Below are positions 40,888-55,800 of a stretch of 64,000 bases of DNA, piece by piece. Location: positions 260,545-324,544 of the forward strand of contig QLIY01000014.1 in assembly GCA_003260075.1 (NCBI GenBank), in the 5' to 3' direction. Made by a program: the position numbers and the translations under genes. How positions within the stretch are numbered: the first letter of the stretch is position 1; every line of letters begins with the position of its first letter. Under the pieces are notes generated by a model. The model was not told where the DNA came from. It searched no databases and worked only from the letters and a program-made list of their open reading frames with translations. Origin of the DNA: Phallusia mammillata. Taxonomy: Eukaryota > Chordata > Ascidiacea > Phlebobranchia > Ascidiidae.

Positions 40888-43800
40888 ATGATGAAATCTG
40901 TCCTCTTAACAGCTTTGCTTGGAACGCTTGTCCATGTTACGTCATCAGAATCAAGCACAAATTCAGACCAAGCCGGCTTGCATGGCAACCACGACCCGGA
41001 TGGGTTGCTATGGGAACCGGAAAGTTTATCAGAAAAAGATGGCGATTTTAGTAAAATCCACGAATCCATTCGACAGAACAAGCACAGATCACCAGCCAAA
41101 ACAGCGCACGACTTTTTATCAATATCTGCAACGTCAGATTTACAGAAAAGTATCATGTTTTGCGACAGGAATTCAACGAAAGAAAATTTTTGGGTCGCCG
41201 TATTTCTCCCTTTTCCCGCGCAATGGAGGAAATATAACGTGAGTTGTCGTGACCTGATTTAACAAAGTATTCGGTCTCGTCTTTGGAGCACCGCGTTGTT
41301 TCATTCTCGTTAATTTCGTGCATTAAACGTCACGCACGGTAATGTATCTGGCGTTCGCGCAGCGATACATCGAATTTTCTGCAGGAAAGTTTCCCTGAAG
41401 GGGCGCATCAATTATGTATCATGTATTGACGAAATGAGTTGGCCTTCATAACAAGCATATTTGTTGACCATATTATATACTGTAGTTGGTTTGGTCAACT
41501 GCCAACCTTTTAATTAGTAGCTGCGCTGCTTTGAAACTAAGTTACTGATTAAAATTTTGTGAGACCAGCTGATTCGGTATAACGCCTTTAATGGGCCTGG
41601 CGTACTATAATTTATAATATATGAGTGTGCCGTGATCGCTGGTCTGCATAGACGCTTCAGGGCTAATCCCAGTATGAATGTGTTCATCTTAAAATTATGT
41701 TTTAACATTAAACTAAAAAACAGTCGTATTCGATAAACACGATTTTTTACTTTTAGAAACTATTTTACAAGTTTAGTCAGGGTTAATTAAAACCGTGAAT
41801 TTGTTAAACTAGTCGATGTTTGTGATTCTATTCGAATAAGGTGGTGACAATGCAATTGTTATACAACAGGTATAACCGAGAAAATCAAATAAACGACAAT
41901 CACCACCGGCTTTGACCCCATTTAAAAACACAATATCTTTTTTCTGCTTTATGCGCTGCTCTAACGGCCTAACCATTCATTTTTCATAAGGTCCAATCTT
42001 ATGCCCGAAATTGATTTTTTTTACTGTCTTAGATTTAATAAGGCGACCAGTGTTAGTTGGATTAAAACTTATTGTTGATGGTTTTTCATCTATAATCGTA
42101 AATTTGTTTGACATTGACAGTTGCATGCCTTCTGTCGCTTTTAATTCTGATAACCTGAAGATGGCAATAGCACTTGTCGAAACGTCGTTATGTTTTACAC
42201 AAATATAATGGCTCTGATTTTTTTTTGCTTAGATTGTCTGACAATACTTATTTTTATTTGCGAAACATTTTGCTCCCCCCCCCCCGAAACGTCGTTATGT
42301 TTTACACAAATATAATGGCTCTGATTTTTTTTTTGCTCAGATTGTCTGACAATACTTATTTTTATTTGCGAAATATTTTGCTAATTTGTCATTTGTTGTT
42401 AGAATTCATTTTTAATTCGACGGTTAATCTTTTTAAAACGTTAAAGAGTTTGAAATTGTCGACATTTTTTACTCATGTGGCGGTTTGGATGTCACAGAAA
42501 TCCATGTATGGTTGTTAAGCCTGGGTTAACTGATTGTAAACGGTGATTTAAGGCCAAGCTTTCAACCAATCACGATTGTAATGTGAAGAGACAAAAGATC
42601 AATAATTTGCAAAAGTGCAGACGTCCCATGTTTCTCTGGGGACCACAAATCATGTTTTACGTTATTCTCATCGGTTCAAATTCATGACGTATATTGTCTG
42701 CGCTGGCGCAACCATTCCAAATGTTTCAGTCCTTTGTTATTTAATAGATCTTTTTAACGCAATCCAAAAGTTTTTCGATGCCATCCAAATGTATATTTCA
42801 CGCATTTCTAAGGACCACGTTAAAAAGCGGGCAGTGAATTGATAACTGTTTAAGGCTCAATATACACACAACTATAATTTGCACATTTTTGGTAAAGAAA
42901 GTAAAATTAATTTAGTTATAGATCCTTATTCTTACACGTTTCAGTTTTGTTTGTAGCACAAAGGGTGACTTTCTAAGCGACAAACTAAATATTTAATTTC
43001 CCCAGACACCCAACATAGGGCAGGTTACCTCTGCAAAGCAACAGATTTCTAATTGCTCGTCGCCTTCCCGCAATGTAATTATGCACTGCACCTAAAGAGA
43101 GCCGATCTTGCAGTTCGTTTTTTCGATCTGTCATTTACTTTCCCATGTTTTATGGATGCCTTAAAACCGCGGTTTTCCGGAATCCAGACACTTGTTTGGA
43201 AAGCAATACATTTCCCGTTATAAAAACGAGTAGATGTAACCAGTGTTGGGATTCAATTTTTTTGTCAGCCGGTTTTATCACAAAAGTCACATTTTTCAGC
43301 CGGTTCTGCTACAAAAAGTCCATTGACAGTAACCAGTAATGCTAATCAGTTCGCTGATCTCATAAAATTTAGTACCCCCCCCCCACGGTTCTATATAGAA
43401 CCGGTGCGAACCGGCTGAATCCCACCACTGTATGCATCGTATTATAGCTGCAAAATTAAAAGTAATTTTATGTTAATTTCGTGAAATGAAACTAAACAGG
43501 TTTTAATGAAAAAGCAGTGAAATGTATATTTTTTGTCGATTTCTTATTCAAATAGAATTAAAACAATAAAAACAGATTGTTATTTTCTGCGCTTGATTAA
43601 AAGTTTTATCACTTTAAACATTATTTTAAGCTATTACGTAACAACCAAATTTAAAATTATGCAATTTTATTTTAAATTGTTTAGACCAGGTGTGTCCAAC
43701 ACGTGGCACGCAGAGTACTTAAAAATGGCACACAAGCTTTTGCACATTCATATGGCAAACATTAGGATTTGTCACGCAAATAAATTTGTTTCTAGTAATT

Positions 43801-46800
43801 CTTCTTGGCCTTTATTCTAACTTCAGTAAAGATTATCAGTAGTTAGTTACACAACCCACTAATTAAATGGTTCATTTTTTGACAAAACTTAACCCTCGTT
43901 TCAAACTATTTGTGTCGTGTGTCGCATAAACATAATAAAAGGTTTTTGGAGTATAATAAACTGAACCCGTACCGTCAAGACTTTAAGACATGGTTCGGAA
44001 AAAGTACCAAACGTTGGCACGCGAGTATTTTTTAAAACCAAATTTGGCACGGCGGTGTGTTCGAGTTGGACACCCTATAGGGTTAGACTGACGATGTCAT
44101 TGAGGTATTCAAAACAAAACACAAACAAATAAAAGTTTGAGAAGCCCTTTGGAAATTGAATGTTAATTGCACAAAATTTTTTTTTGTTAAACACAAAAAT
44201 CTTCTTTGGGCTTTGATGCCAAGTAATTACTCGGTTGGGCCATGTCTATGGGAAATTTTCTCCCGTTGCTAACTAACATCCTTGTCGCATGTCGAAACCA
44301 AATTAAAAAACACAGAACAGGTGGAAGTTCCCATAGACAAAAGGCTTTGTCCCCCCCCCCCATAAAAGTTTGAGAAGCCCTTTGGAAATTGAATGTTAAT
44401 TGCACAAAAATTGTTTTTGTAAAACACAAAAATCTTCTTACGGCTTTGATACCAAGTAATTACACGGTTGGGCCATGTCTATGGGAAATTTTCTCCCGTT
44501 GCTAACTAACATCCTTGTCGCACGTCGAAACCAAATTAAAAAACACAAAACAGGTGGAAGTTCCCATAGACAAAAGGCTTTGTTCTCTCCTGAAGGGCTT
44601 TTGCACGTTGCAATCGATAACATTTTGCATCGAATTATTGAGTTGTGCTCTAGCCCATGGGTTTTTGCACTGCGGACTGGTTTGAAACTGAAATTTTTAT
44701 CACGGACCGGCCTTTAAAAACCACAAAAGTTCAGCACTAAAAACTGATTCAATGTGAACCTTGAGCAAGTTTCATACGGCCCGGTAACTAACCCCTCACT
44801 AACCGACACTGCTCTAGCCTACAAGCATGAACCTTGAATCAGAGTTGTAAACCCCCCCCCCCCCTTGAGCAAGTTTCATACGGCCCGGTAACTAACCCCT
44901 CACTAACCGATACTGCTCAAGCCTACAAGCATAAACCTTGAATCAGAGTTGTAAATGGGCCTGAAATTAAAGCCCGAAACCCGGCCCAAACCCGAATCGT
45001 TTTTGAGAAGCCCGTTTTGGCCCAAATGTTTGATTGACAGGCCTAAACATTGAAGCCCCAGGTAAGACAACAAACACAATAGACCAGTAGTTCTCAAACT
45101 GTGCGTCGCGACGCCCTGGTGCGTCGTTTCAATTTTCCAAGGGCGTCGCAGAATAGTTCCGTTTCGTGACTTTTTTTTGTTGTATCAATAAACACAACTT
45201 TAATAATAAGTTTCCTCGTTAACTTTTATTTGCTGGTGCGTCGCAAGTCCAGAAAACTTTTCCAGCGGCTCCGCAATAGAACAAAGTTTGAGAACTACTG
45301 CAATAGACAATTGATCTTGAACAAGGCGTTTTAGGGTTGTTTGTCATTAGGTCAGGTCCAGAAACTGGTTACTTAGTCAAATTTATTTAAAAATATATAT
45401 ACTGACACAGAGTGTAAAGTCAGGCCCGAATCAAGCCCGTTTTGTTTATTAAAAAAACCCTAAGTCCTAACCTTGCCCAACTTACAAGTCTGCCTTGAAT
45501 GCCATTCACAGGGTAACAAGACCAAGATCCAGGGAAGCCTTACAATGAACGGTAGCGAGTGGAATGGAATTCTAAGAGCACAAAAAGCAGTCAACCAAAA
45601 TCGAAATTTGTTGAAGGATTACGAATTCTGCATTGATGCTGTAGACACACCGGTAAATTCTGACACTTTCTGTGTTAAAAATATAAAAGAAACACAAGTT
45701 TTTTTTACAATTACTGTTTATTTTTTTTGCTGCAAGTTTCACTATTTCCTTTGTGCATTAAACTTTTATTAGGTTTGGGTGAAACTTTCACAACTTTAAA
45801 TGTGGCCGCTACTTAACCTCATAACCTTAACATTTTCCCCTTTAGCCTAAGGAAAGTAAATTATTCATCACATATAACAAGTCGTGTTTATTTTTATACT
45901 GCAGTGCTAATGGTTTTATCAGTAGACATTCGAACACGGGGATGCTTTAATAAACTGACATTTAACTTAAGAGGTTTTGTAACAAATCTATACCTTATAG
46001 TTGCAAATTCTTTTGGTACATGCTTTGCAAAACATCTTAATAAAGATAAAAAACTATGTTTTTTTACCTATGTAGTGTAGTAACTGTAGGGTGTAATAAG
46101 AAAATTAAAAGTTCAATTTCGCTGCAAAAACTTAGCAATTACACATTTTTTAGTGCAATACAGCTCTGGCTATTCAAAGCCTTTTTAGGCAAATGGAAAG
46201 AAGACCGGAAACTCTTGCTGTGATTGGTCCAAACTGTTACCACGTGATTTCGACAATGGCCCAAGCCATCCAATGGTGGAACGTTATTGAGGTTAATCAA
46301 TTTATTTTTAAAGAGTTTTGTTTTGCTAAACTATAAACGTTCTAATGTGCTATAAGCAGCTCACGTAACCATGAAGTAAGATAATGAAGTAAATTAAATT
46401 CGTTTAAATCAGGGGTGGACAACCCCCCCCCCCCAATGTGCTATAAGCAGCTCACGTAACCATGAAGTAAGATAATGAAGTATATTAAATTCGTTCAAAC
46501 CAGGGGTGGGCAACCTTTTTTACTGTGGGGCCAATTACAATTGTCAAAATTAGATCGCGGGCCGCACCTGTGTATAACACAAAGTGATTTTACTTCGTTG
46601 CTTACCAAATATGCTTAAATATAAGTATGATTCGCGTTTGATTCCAGTTACATTTTGTCAGGTCGCAGAAAACTAGCATCAGGCGCATTAATCTGCTCAA
46701 AAATATATAATAGTTGAACTCGTTTGCCAGTACTATTGAAATCCAAGCGTCTCTGCGGGCCGCACAACCTTTAAAGAAGGGCCGCAGGTTGCCCACGCCT

Positions 46801-49800
46801 GGTTGAAATCGATTTTAATGGGTGAACTGCAAAAGTAGCTGAATTGAAAGTATGAAATCACTTTGTTTTAGATGTAAACAATTGGTATTGTTTTATGACA
46901 GACACTTTGCATTCAGAATAACAAAAGCGATTGTTGAAACGTTTTGCAAAGAAAGCTATTCGTAATATGGCCTGCAGGCTACTAAGGCTGTTCGAAAACA
47001 TTTTATTGCAACTGTTTCACCAATCGCTGTTGTGCATTGCAAAAAATTTAAATCGTGCTTTTTAAAAGTGAACTTTTAGTTTGCTAAAAGTGGTTTCACA
47101 CATAGATGAAAAAATAATATTAACTTTAAATTTAACACAGCAACTAATTGTTATGTTTTTTCAGATTGCATTCAACACTAACGAAGGGGAATTAGCGAAC
47201 CGAAGGCTTTTTCCAACCCTAGTTCGAACTATTCCGAGCTTGAGAGCTCAATTTGAGACCCTTGCCAAACTTTTATCGCATTACAACTGGTCGGTTGTGG
47301 ATGTTGTATATCCTGAAGATACACGATGTCATGAGGTAAGTCCAGTTTATCGAATTTATCCAGAATTAACAATTTTTTAGCTCTTCCAGCTGTTTTTATT
47401 ATAATATGCCAACGTTTCGATGACCCATACGACACACCTTCATCAGGGTAATGACATAAATTGAAAACAAAAAGTTGTTAACCAAAGTTAGAAACACGAC
47501 CTTTGGTATATTTCAAGGTCAAAGTCATTTAACTATTAGTTCTATTTTTGTGATTGTATTTAAAGCCTGATACTCCCTGTCGTGGTGTAAATTAAAGTCA
47601 ATTTCAAAGTTTTTGAGATGTGATGTGTGTAAAAAATGGTTGCCTAAACAATGGACCCAACTTTTCAATCTACTGACCGAATTATACTAAACATTATTTT
47701 AAAGGCAGGCACTGAATAAAATAACAAATTGTAATGCTTGCGAGTTTTTGTATAACTCATCGGTCATAATGACATTGATTTAGTGGCGTTGCTCTGTTTT
47801 AACGCAATCAGCTACTAACCAATGGCAGTTATGGATTTATGTTCATGTTAACCAATAGCAAGGCTGCATTATGTCACGTGTTTGGCTATAGTTTTGCTCT
47901 GGGCTGACATGAATCGATCAAAATTGAATTCAACGCACAAAAGGCATAAATATTATTCTCTAATTTATCTGACGTCTGATCTTTCGTATCTTAATTAAGT
48001 CATCGGTGCTCTGCTCAGACTGAAGTATAACACGACAATATATAGATGGGAACGGTTGACTTGTGCTGAAGAAAGTTGATTAAAACCAACTGACAGACTG
48101 TTTGTACAAAGTAAATATATTTGCTATTAGACGTTTCCACAATCGCTGTTGTCATCAACTGTGCAAAGAGTTCTTACATATTTATGCAACGTATTTGCAT
48201 TTCTTTCCCCCCCCCCACTTGTGCTGAAGAAAGTTGATTAAAACCAACTGACAGACTGTTTGTATGAAGTAAATATATTTGCTACTAGACGTTTCCACAA
48301 TCGCTGTTGTCACCATCAGTAGAAAGAAATTTTCTTTTTTCGTGCGATGTAATTGCATTTTATTCTATTTTTTGTTTGGAAAATCAACAGTTTCGTTTTT
48401 TGTTGTTGCATTAAGCACACTACAAGAAAATTAAATTTATAGTTATGTTGTACGCAGCCCCCCCCCCTTTTAGTCTTAATCAATTTGGTTACAACATTGT
48501 TTTCAGAATTGCAAAGCTTTTCGTTTTTGTTCCATCAAGTAACTGACAAAAAATTAAATTTAAAATTATGCGGTACGCAGTTTTTTTCGGGTTGCTTTTT
48601 TACGTTAATTTTAAAGCAATAAACTTATGTTTTTGGTTTAATTGCAAGCTATATTAATATCTAATTTAATTTTACCTTTAATGTTTATAAGTAATAACAT
48701 CAATCGGTTGTGAAACGTCGCTAAAATTTTTCTTGTATTCTGTCTAACTTCTTTTCAACCATTTCTGTTTACTTTCAGAAATACAACCAACTTCTTGGTT
48801 TACTTAATCATCCCCCCCCCCTCGGGCTGTTTTTTTATGTTAATTTTAAAGCAATAAACTTATGTTTTTGGTTTATTTTGCAAGCTTCGTTAATGACTAA
48901 TTTAATTTTTCCGTCAACGCTTAAGTAATAACAACAGTCAGTTGTCAAAACTTCGCTAAATTTTTCTTGTATTCTGTCTAATGTCAGTTCAACCTGTTTT
49001 GTTTATTTCCAGAAATACAATCAACTTCTTGGTTTACTTAATCACCACGGAGTAAAAGTTGAGGCTCACTGTGTTTTCGAACAAACTAACATCGATTCAT
49101 GCGGCAAAATAGTAAACGTAAGTTGTACAATAAAAACTTTAAAGCATCCTCAATACTACATGTGTCATTTTATGGAGATCTTCCGCTTTCTAAAGTTTAT
49201 GCTTTTCAGCAAGTGGTGGAATTCAGCCGGTTCGCACCGGTTCTATAGAACCGTCTCACGAAATTTTATGAGATCAGCAAACCGGTTAGCATTACTGGTT
49301 ACTGTTAATGGACTTTTTGTCACAGAACCGGTTGAAAGATATGACTTTTGTGATAGAACCGGCTGAAAAATATGACTTCTGTAATAGAACCGGCTGACAA
49401 AACATTTGGATCCCACCACTGTTTACAGCATAATTTGAGGAGCCGCCTTTATAGATCCTAAACCAGGGATGTACGCTGCCTGTTAACAAAGACAGCCAAG
49501 TGTTTGCTTGTTTTTGTTACTATATTACTGACATAAAGAAATATGACGTTACAAGCATGTTTAAAAAAATGTGATAGTTGTTTGTTAAAAAAAAATCAAA
49601 CTGAACGGTAACATTTAAATCAGGAGTTTCCAACCGGGGAGGAATTTCTCCAAGAGAGGAGTTTTTGAACTTCAAGGGGGGAATTTACTTTAATTTTTAC
49701 ACGTGGTTTGTAAACAGACACTTTAGCTCTAGGAATATAACCTGTAAAGTTAATAAAAGACTTAATATTATAAATGATCTTTGTATGGTTTAGCATCTAC

Positions 49801-52800
49801 TATATAGTACATTGGGGATGAATTAAAAAATAACTTCAATTGTCAAAAGAGAAATTTGACTCAAACACCTGCAATTTGTTAAATACTCTGTATGATGTCA
49901 CAGTACGCCAGGCCCATTAAAGGCGTCATACCGAATCAGCCCGGCGTACTGTGATTTATATATGAGTGTGTCGTGATCGCTGGTCTGCATCGACGCTTCA
50001 GGGCTGATCCCAATTATGAATTTATGTTCATCTTACTCTGTTGATGCTGGTGACAAGAAGGCATGTCTTGTGTATGGTTTATCACACACACACACACACA
50101 CACCCACACTGGCCACGTTTAATTATTCAAAGCAGCTGTTCTGGCCCAGTTTCTGCTAGGACATGCTAATTAACTGGCCCTCTTGTTATCACACAATGTC
50201 ACGCATCGTCAAACATGGACGTTTGACGTCACAGTGTTGTGTCAGGTTGTTATGGCAACCTGTCAATCAACCGCGCTGTTTTTTATTAATCAGGTCACCA
50301 AGCTGAAAGTTATAATAATTTGTGTTGACGTTGAAATCAATCACTTTAATACATCGGTTCATTGTGATGTTGGATTTTAAGAAAACAAAAAGTGTTTGTA
50401 CTCTTGAATTAAACGAAAAATAACTGAAAATTTTGAGCTTACAATGTGGGGTATTTTCTGATTTGAAATTTACCATAGAATAACAAAAATCCATTGACAT
50501 TTTTCTTGCAATCATAAAACTAAAGATATTTGATAAAGCCATTGTTTAGCTATTAAAGAATATGACCAGTAGCCTTTGTCAACATATTACAAACCCTATA
50601 ACAACGTCTTTGAAAACGCTGCGTATTCTTTACCAGGGGTCGGCAACCCCTGGTACGGTGTCAAGGTTGGCACGCTAGGTGGTTTTTCATGGCACGCCAA
50701 CCGATTTTGCGTGTTTTTGAAGTAACAATTTAACCTGTTACACTGCTTGTTTATAGTTTTTATCATGCAATTGTCTTAAAATTCAGCCTTACATGCACAA
50801 AACACTCTGCTTTCTCTTTATTATTGATATCTGCTGGCACGAACCACTATTATTCGGAAAAACGTTGACACGCGAGGTCATTAACACATGGAAACAACAA
50901 GCAAATTGGCACACGTCGCCAAAAAAGTTGCCGACCCCTGCTGTATACAGTGTTGTTAGGTCCAATTATCAAAAAAAATATTTACAACAATTCTTACAGG
51001 AAACTCGAAACAACATCAAAGTGTTTCTCGGTCGTGGAAAAGATGCAAGAAATTTCTTTTGTCGGGTAAATCTCGTGTGTTCGATTCTTGTCGCAATGCA
51101 AGTTACATGAAATTGACTTTGTATTTGTAGCGCAGTGCTTCCCAAACGTTTTTTACGCCAGGGCAAAATTTTTGTATTTTTGTTGGTAAAGTAACGATGA
51201 TTTTTAAAAACTTTAGAAGAATTTTGTTTACGATTTATTTTTTATACTCTGCTGTTATTTATTAAAGAGCAATCATTTAAACCCCTTTTTTGGTATTTTG
51301 CCCTCAAATTAAATTTCAAATCGATTTCAATCCAACAAATATTGTACGACTTCGAAAAATAAAAATCGTCTCTTCAGCTTTTTCGCTCAAGATCATCCAT
51401 GCATGACAAAACCAACGTTTGGATTTTAACCGGTAATTTTGACAACGATTGGTGGAGGGGTGATGACGTCAACTGCAACGCACAGGAAATGACTCAAGCA
51501 GTTTCCGGTCACTTGCTGATGGACGAACGAAATCTGGTGGTAAAATTATTGCTTTGAAATTCTAATAACAAGTTATTATTTATAAGCAAGCTGCAGATAG
51601 TGCACACTGTTTCTACCTACAAAGTCTCATCAATGCAGCTGGTGACAAGAGATAGCGAGTGTTGGCGAGTGTAACCATCTAACGGCACTCCAGTTTGTTG
51701 GGAGTTATAGACTGAAAAGCCATGCAAAAATGGCTACACTGGTCAATTCGACCCATAAGGTCTCATCACTGCAGCTGGTGACAAGACATAGTCCACTATA
51801 GCTAGTGTAGGCATCCAACGGCACTCCGGTGTGTTGGGAGTAACAAGGCCATGTCTTACCTATTCTGTCCGACGCCCTAAGTGAGCCACAAGTTAAAAAA
51901 CCACAAGTTACGTTTTAAATAGTCAAAAAACTTTATCACCGTGTGGTGAATTGGTGGATGATACCAAAACGCGCTGCAGCTACACCATTTCGACAAAACC
52001 ATTGCTATTATTAGTGAAATAATACGATATTGTAGTTAGCTATACTTAGCTGAAGTCGTTTTCTATGTCTAGAAGATTAATTGTTTTTCAATTTTGCGAC
52101 AGAATCACGAAAAACGACAAACGTGGAATTCAGCAGTGACGTCATGGGCTTATGACGCAATAATCGCAACGTCATCTTCACTGGACATTGCAATCAAAGT
52201 TAGAAACAATCGTGTTTATTGCGTCAGTTTTAATTTTTACCTAAATCCTTGAAACTAATTCCAGACAGAAGAGTTTCGAAATATGACGGACAGCAAGAAA
52301 ATCGGGATTACAGGAGATTTTCGTCAAATATTCATGAATTCGTTTCAAGTTGTTAACGCGAGCGGGAACTCGGTAAGACCAATCAAAACTTTGTTTTCAT
52401 AACTTGAATGTTTTATCCCGCGAATTTTGCAGGGCCGGGTTCAGTTCAAAAACGGGGAACGGCAAAGCACCATCTCTCTACGTCAGCTGCAATCTTCGAA
52501 TTACGTCACAATCGGCTATTATGAAATGATGACGCAATCGTTGTTTGTTAATGAATCCCACATAAAGTGGCCAGGTATAAAGTATACCAATAATGTTACT
52601 GATTTTAATGGTAAAAATAACGGCCCAAATAGACGTAAAAAGGGACATGTTTTATATTTCAAACGTTTCGGCAAATGCTCATGCCATTATCAGTGATATG
52701 AAGGGCCCACATCAGTTACACCCATTCTGCATGTAGTGTTCCAATGTTGCTGATGCTCTAGAGAAATTCTGTTTTTTTTCTGCTAAAGAATGCAAACCCA

Positions 52801-55800
52801 TATTTCTTACGTTGAATATTTGGACTGTGGCTGTGAATTGCAAACACAAGCGTTCACTTTATCAATTAAAACATACCCTATTTATTTCAGGTTCGGCTGG
52901 CCCACCGCAGGCCAGAGCACAAACCTTATTACAAATCAATTATCTATCTCCCTACATTGTAAGTCTTATTGGGATTTTTTCCTTACTCGGAATATTCCTG
53001 GCTTTCGGATTTCTGGCTTTCAACATCCAACATCGTGCTATCAGGTAATGACGTCACAGTCATCCTGATGACGTCATAAACCGTATTGTTTTTTTTTGTT
53101 TCATAACCACAGACCATATTTGACTAGGAATTTCGGGACTTTTCGTTTTTTGAACTTTTGAATTTTTTTGAAAGTCATTGAATTTTAACTAAATAATTTT
53201 CATTACTTATAAGTTCTACAAACATTTTTTTTCAAAAATCTTTTTTTTTAACGAAACATCTTGCCTTAATTTTACAAATTTAAAACTGTTTAGTTAACAT
53301 TTTTTGTGGTTAAAAATATGGGCACAATTCCTAAATTTACCAAATGGATTAAATTACGCTGTTCGTGCATTTCATTGGATCAGACTTTATGCGGCATTGA
53401 CTCGTTTCAGTGAATGATCCGAAATTCAAATACTTTGTCCATATTTTGTGTAACATTCCCATTTAATTAATAATTTATATCCCCCGTTCTGCAGTCTCAA
53501 CAAATATCAGTGGCCCGATGTTTGCACACGAAGTTAAAGCTTTGATATTTTAACGACACTTTAAAAGATGTTTTTGCAGCAAAACCTCGACACAAAAAAC
53601 ACCAAATTAACTAGTTTCAAATTAACTGGATATTTAAGTTTTCAAATTTAAAATCTCATTTTGATTCGATTTCAGTGCTTGATGTTGTTACAGCGAAAAC
53701 ACAAAAACACAAAATTAACTAGTTTTCTTGTTGTTTTTAACTTTATTTGTTGTTTGCAGAATTATCAAAATGTCCAGCCCGAACCTGAACAACGTAATAG
53801 TAGCTGGTTGTGTTATAGCTTACCTCAGCCTTATATTGACTGGCATTGAAACGAAATACGCAATTGTTCCCATCTACGATGTTTTATGCAAGGTGAGTCA
53901 GATAAATCAAGTTGGGTATATAACTAAATGGGTAAAGAGATTAAAAAATGTGTTGAACTTTAGGCAGGTATAAAGTTTATAGAGCTCCATAAACTTGATA
54001 TTATGCCTGGCAGCAATAGCATATTTAGGCAGCTATGGGGCTACAAATATTTTAGAGATTGGAGTGTTTCTGTGCATCATAGACCAATGTAAAGGTTTGA
54101 AATAAATAAGTTGTAAACGTGTAAACGAGAACACCTCATGCCATTGGTTACTAACTATACTAACTTATAAACCACCCTGGCGCAAAAAAATCATGAAAAC
54201 AATCGAAGCACTGCATCTATTTAGAGCAAAATATTTAAGCATTTATTCAATGTGACACATTCTCTTGTTTTTTGTGACTTAACACATCAACACACGTTGT
54301 TATATTTAAAACGATAAAGTTTATTTCTAATAAAAAGCAAATGTAAAAGTAACCTTGCAAAGCCTCGAAAACAAAACAACGCACTGTGCGTATACATTGC
54401 ATATTTTGTAATTCTCTTTCTGAAGCTTTGTAAATGCGTCAGCGTTTTTAAATCATTTTCCCCTAACACAGCGGTTCCCAAACTTTTTCATATTTTTTTC
54501 GAAACGGTCCCTTTGCCATTATTTTGAGGGCTCGCGGTCCTTGAGCCTAAATATGTATTTCATAAAAACGAAAGTTGATTTCAGGATTTTAGCTAGTTAT
54601 GCAAAATTGCGCATAAAAGTCATCCAAACACAGCTTGTGACATCACAGACAAGACAAATGCACTACAATTGTGCGCGAACAATTACATTTTTGATGGTTG
54701 TCATTCAATAAAGGCTATTGTTAAGCAATGGAGACAGTTGATTCTCAATTCTACTTTGATTTAAACTTATTTAGTGGCACAAACTGACGCCAAATAAGAT
54801 TAAACAATTACTTCAACCGCTTCGCGGTCCCCTAAAAATTGCCTCACGGACCCCAAAAGGACCGCGGACCCCAGTTTGGGAACCACTGATTTAGAGCAAA
54901 TTGTTTGAACGTTTATCCAATGTGACACATTCTCTTGTTTTTTGTGACATAACACATCAACACACGTTGTTATATTTCAATCGACAAAGTCCATTTCGAC
55001 TAATATGTGTTAGCAAAGGTGAATGAAACCTTGCGAAACCTTAAAAATTGCAAAACAACGCACTGCGTGGCAACATTTAGATTTCTTTGTCTGAAGCTTT
55101 GCAGATGCGTCAGCGTTGCTAAATCATTTTCCCCTTAACAACTTGTGTTCCAGGTTCGCAACTGGCTTCCGACTTGTGCTTTCACTCTCGCTTTCGGGAC
55201 AATGTTCCTCAAAACTTGGAGAGTTCACGCAATTTTTACCAACGTCACTGTGAAAAAGAAGGTACATTACAAGTTGCAGAGCAGACAGTGGACACTGTTT
55301 CGACCAATAAGGTCTCATCAGTGTAACTGGTGACAAAATATTGGGGTTATTGGCTACTTTACCCATCTTACGGCACTCCAGTTTGTTGGGAGTAACAGCT
55401 TTAAAAGCCATGTCTCGCCAAATCTGTTCGATGCCACAAATGGTTATAAACCACAGAACTGGCTTCCAAATGACAAAGCAAATGTTTGTAAACCAAAGTC
55501 ATGTCGGCTAAGTATAACTATGTCAATGTAACAGCATGGGGCCATTACAAGATATGCAAGCCGTACACACTGTTTTAAACTATAATGTCTCATGAAAAGA
55601 CATATTGGCTAGTGCAGCCATCCAACGGCACTCCAGTTTGTTGTGAGTAACAGGGTACAACCCCATGCATCACCTAGTCCAGGGGTGGGCAACATACGGC
55701 CCGCGGGCCGATGTTCATATAACCGACTGCACCAGGCGCTGAAAAAAAATAGACAGAAACGTATTTTTGACTTGATTGCAGATTATTTTTTGATTAGTTC

